From Bacillota bacterium (GTDB lineage Bacteria > Bacillota > Proteinivoracia > UBA4975): 5,401 bases of DNA. Positions 5,328 through 5,401 of this stretch are shown here, one piece after another. The stretch spans positions 1 to 5,401 of the forward strand of contig JAAYHI010000008.1 of NCBI GenBank assembly GCA_012727415.1. The letters are read 5' to 3'. A program made the translations under genes and the position numbers. The notes beneath the pieces are model-generated. The model saw only the letters and a program-made list of their open reading frames with translations, was not told the DNA's origin and made no database searches. Numbering within the stretch: position 1 is the stretch's first letter; each line of letters opens with the position of its first letter.

Positions 5328-5401
5328 CTACTTCTTCATCAGAGCTTGCTTGTAGCGGTAGCTCTCGCCCTTGAATACAAGAATGTGAGCGTGGTGAATC
5401 A
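5328..5401 (-). CDS. istB: IstB-like ATP-binding transposition helper, C-terminal 23 residues
   Basis: On the minus strand the frame from the right edge encodes IHHAHILVFKGESYRYKQAL then MKK and a TAG stop at 5328. The pattern of two histidines, a short hydrophobic strand, a glycine and SYR is the characteristic C-terminal end of IstB, the AAA+ helper ATPase of IS21-family elements that activates the IstA transposase and directs target choice. The remaining roughly 230 residues, including Walker A and B, lie outside the window, so whether this copy is intact cannot be judged. Confidence 0.82.
   Translation of the reverse strand, partial: IHHAHILVFKGESYRYKQALMKK

Larger units (their letters stand above)
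5243..5401 (-). mobile_element. IS21-family insertion sequence, istB-side end only
   Basis: The boundary is placed at TG 5243-5244, where the ABC exporter similarity stops and repeated TTTGGCAA sequences begin; IS21-type elements begin with TG. The element continues past the right edge of the window. Its coding strand is minus, and the last codons of istB end at 5328, about 85 bases from the proposed tip, as expected for the istB end of such an element. The target-site duplication cannot be seen because the other end is outside the window; its left copy should be the 4-8 bases just before 5243. Confidence 0.78.

Noticed and set aside
1..5401. CRISPR array, toxin-antitoxin, phage or other defence module
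   Set aside because: No regularly spaced identical repeats, no small paired regulator-toxin genes and no phage structural motifs are visible.

Overview
The window reads as chromosomal DNA of a Gram-positive, probably endospore-forming Firmicute (Clostridia-like). The evidence is near-consensus sigma-A promoters, strong AGGAGG-type ribosome binding sites, frequent TTG starts, compact U-tract terminators, and proteins resembling the Firmicutes families YpmS (DUF2140), CbpB/DarB and SpoIIM. The genus cannot be fixed from this sequence alone.

Layout, left to right. (1) The 5' end of a minus-strand gene for a membrane-anchored or secreted protein (1-175) has its own promoter. It is divergent from a complete tRNA-Trp(CCA) gene at 367-442, which forms a self-contained unit: perfect-consensus promoter, tRNA with encoded CCA, intrinsic terminator. 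(2) A small two-helix membrane ORF (496-726, doubtful start) converges on a minus-strand five-helix membrane protein with SpoIIM-like features (744-1337). (3) Divergent from that, a plus-strand lipid- or envelope-associated YpmS-like protein (1488-2402) shares a bidirectional terminator with a minus-strand CBS-domain pair protein (2433-2912) resembling the c-di-AMP-binding protein CbpB/DarB. (4) A minus-strand DUF401-type integral membrane transporter follows (3063-4301; the longer reading to 4373 is unlikely). (5) Divergent from it, an ABC exporter transmembrane-domain gene starts at 4596 but is cut at about 5243 by an IS21-family insertion sequence. Only the terminal repeat region and the last 23 codons of the IS (istB, minus strand) are in the window.

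Most genes appear to be single transcription units with their own signals rather than parts of one operon. The theme is the cell envelope: five of the seven protein genes other than istB encode membrane proteins and one more is membrane-anchored. The only possible regulatory link I can see is a CBS/c-di-AMP-type sensor next to a transporter on the same strand, and that link is an inference.

I find no CRISPR array, toxin-antitoxin pair, phage gene or clear novel defence system. The items most worth checking are the IS21 disruption of the ABC exporter, the phased repeats inside the IS end, and the perfect inverted repeat inside the promoter of the CBS-domain gene.
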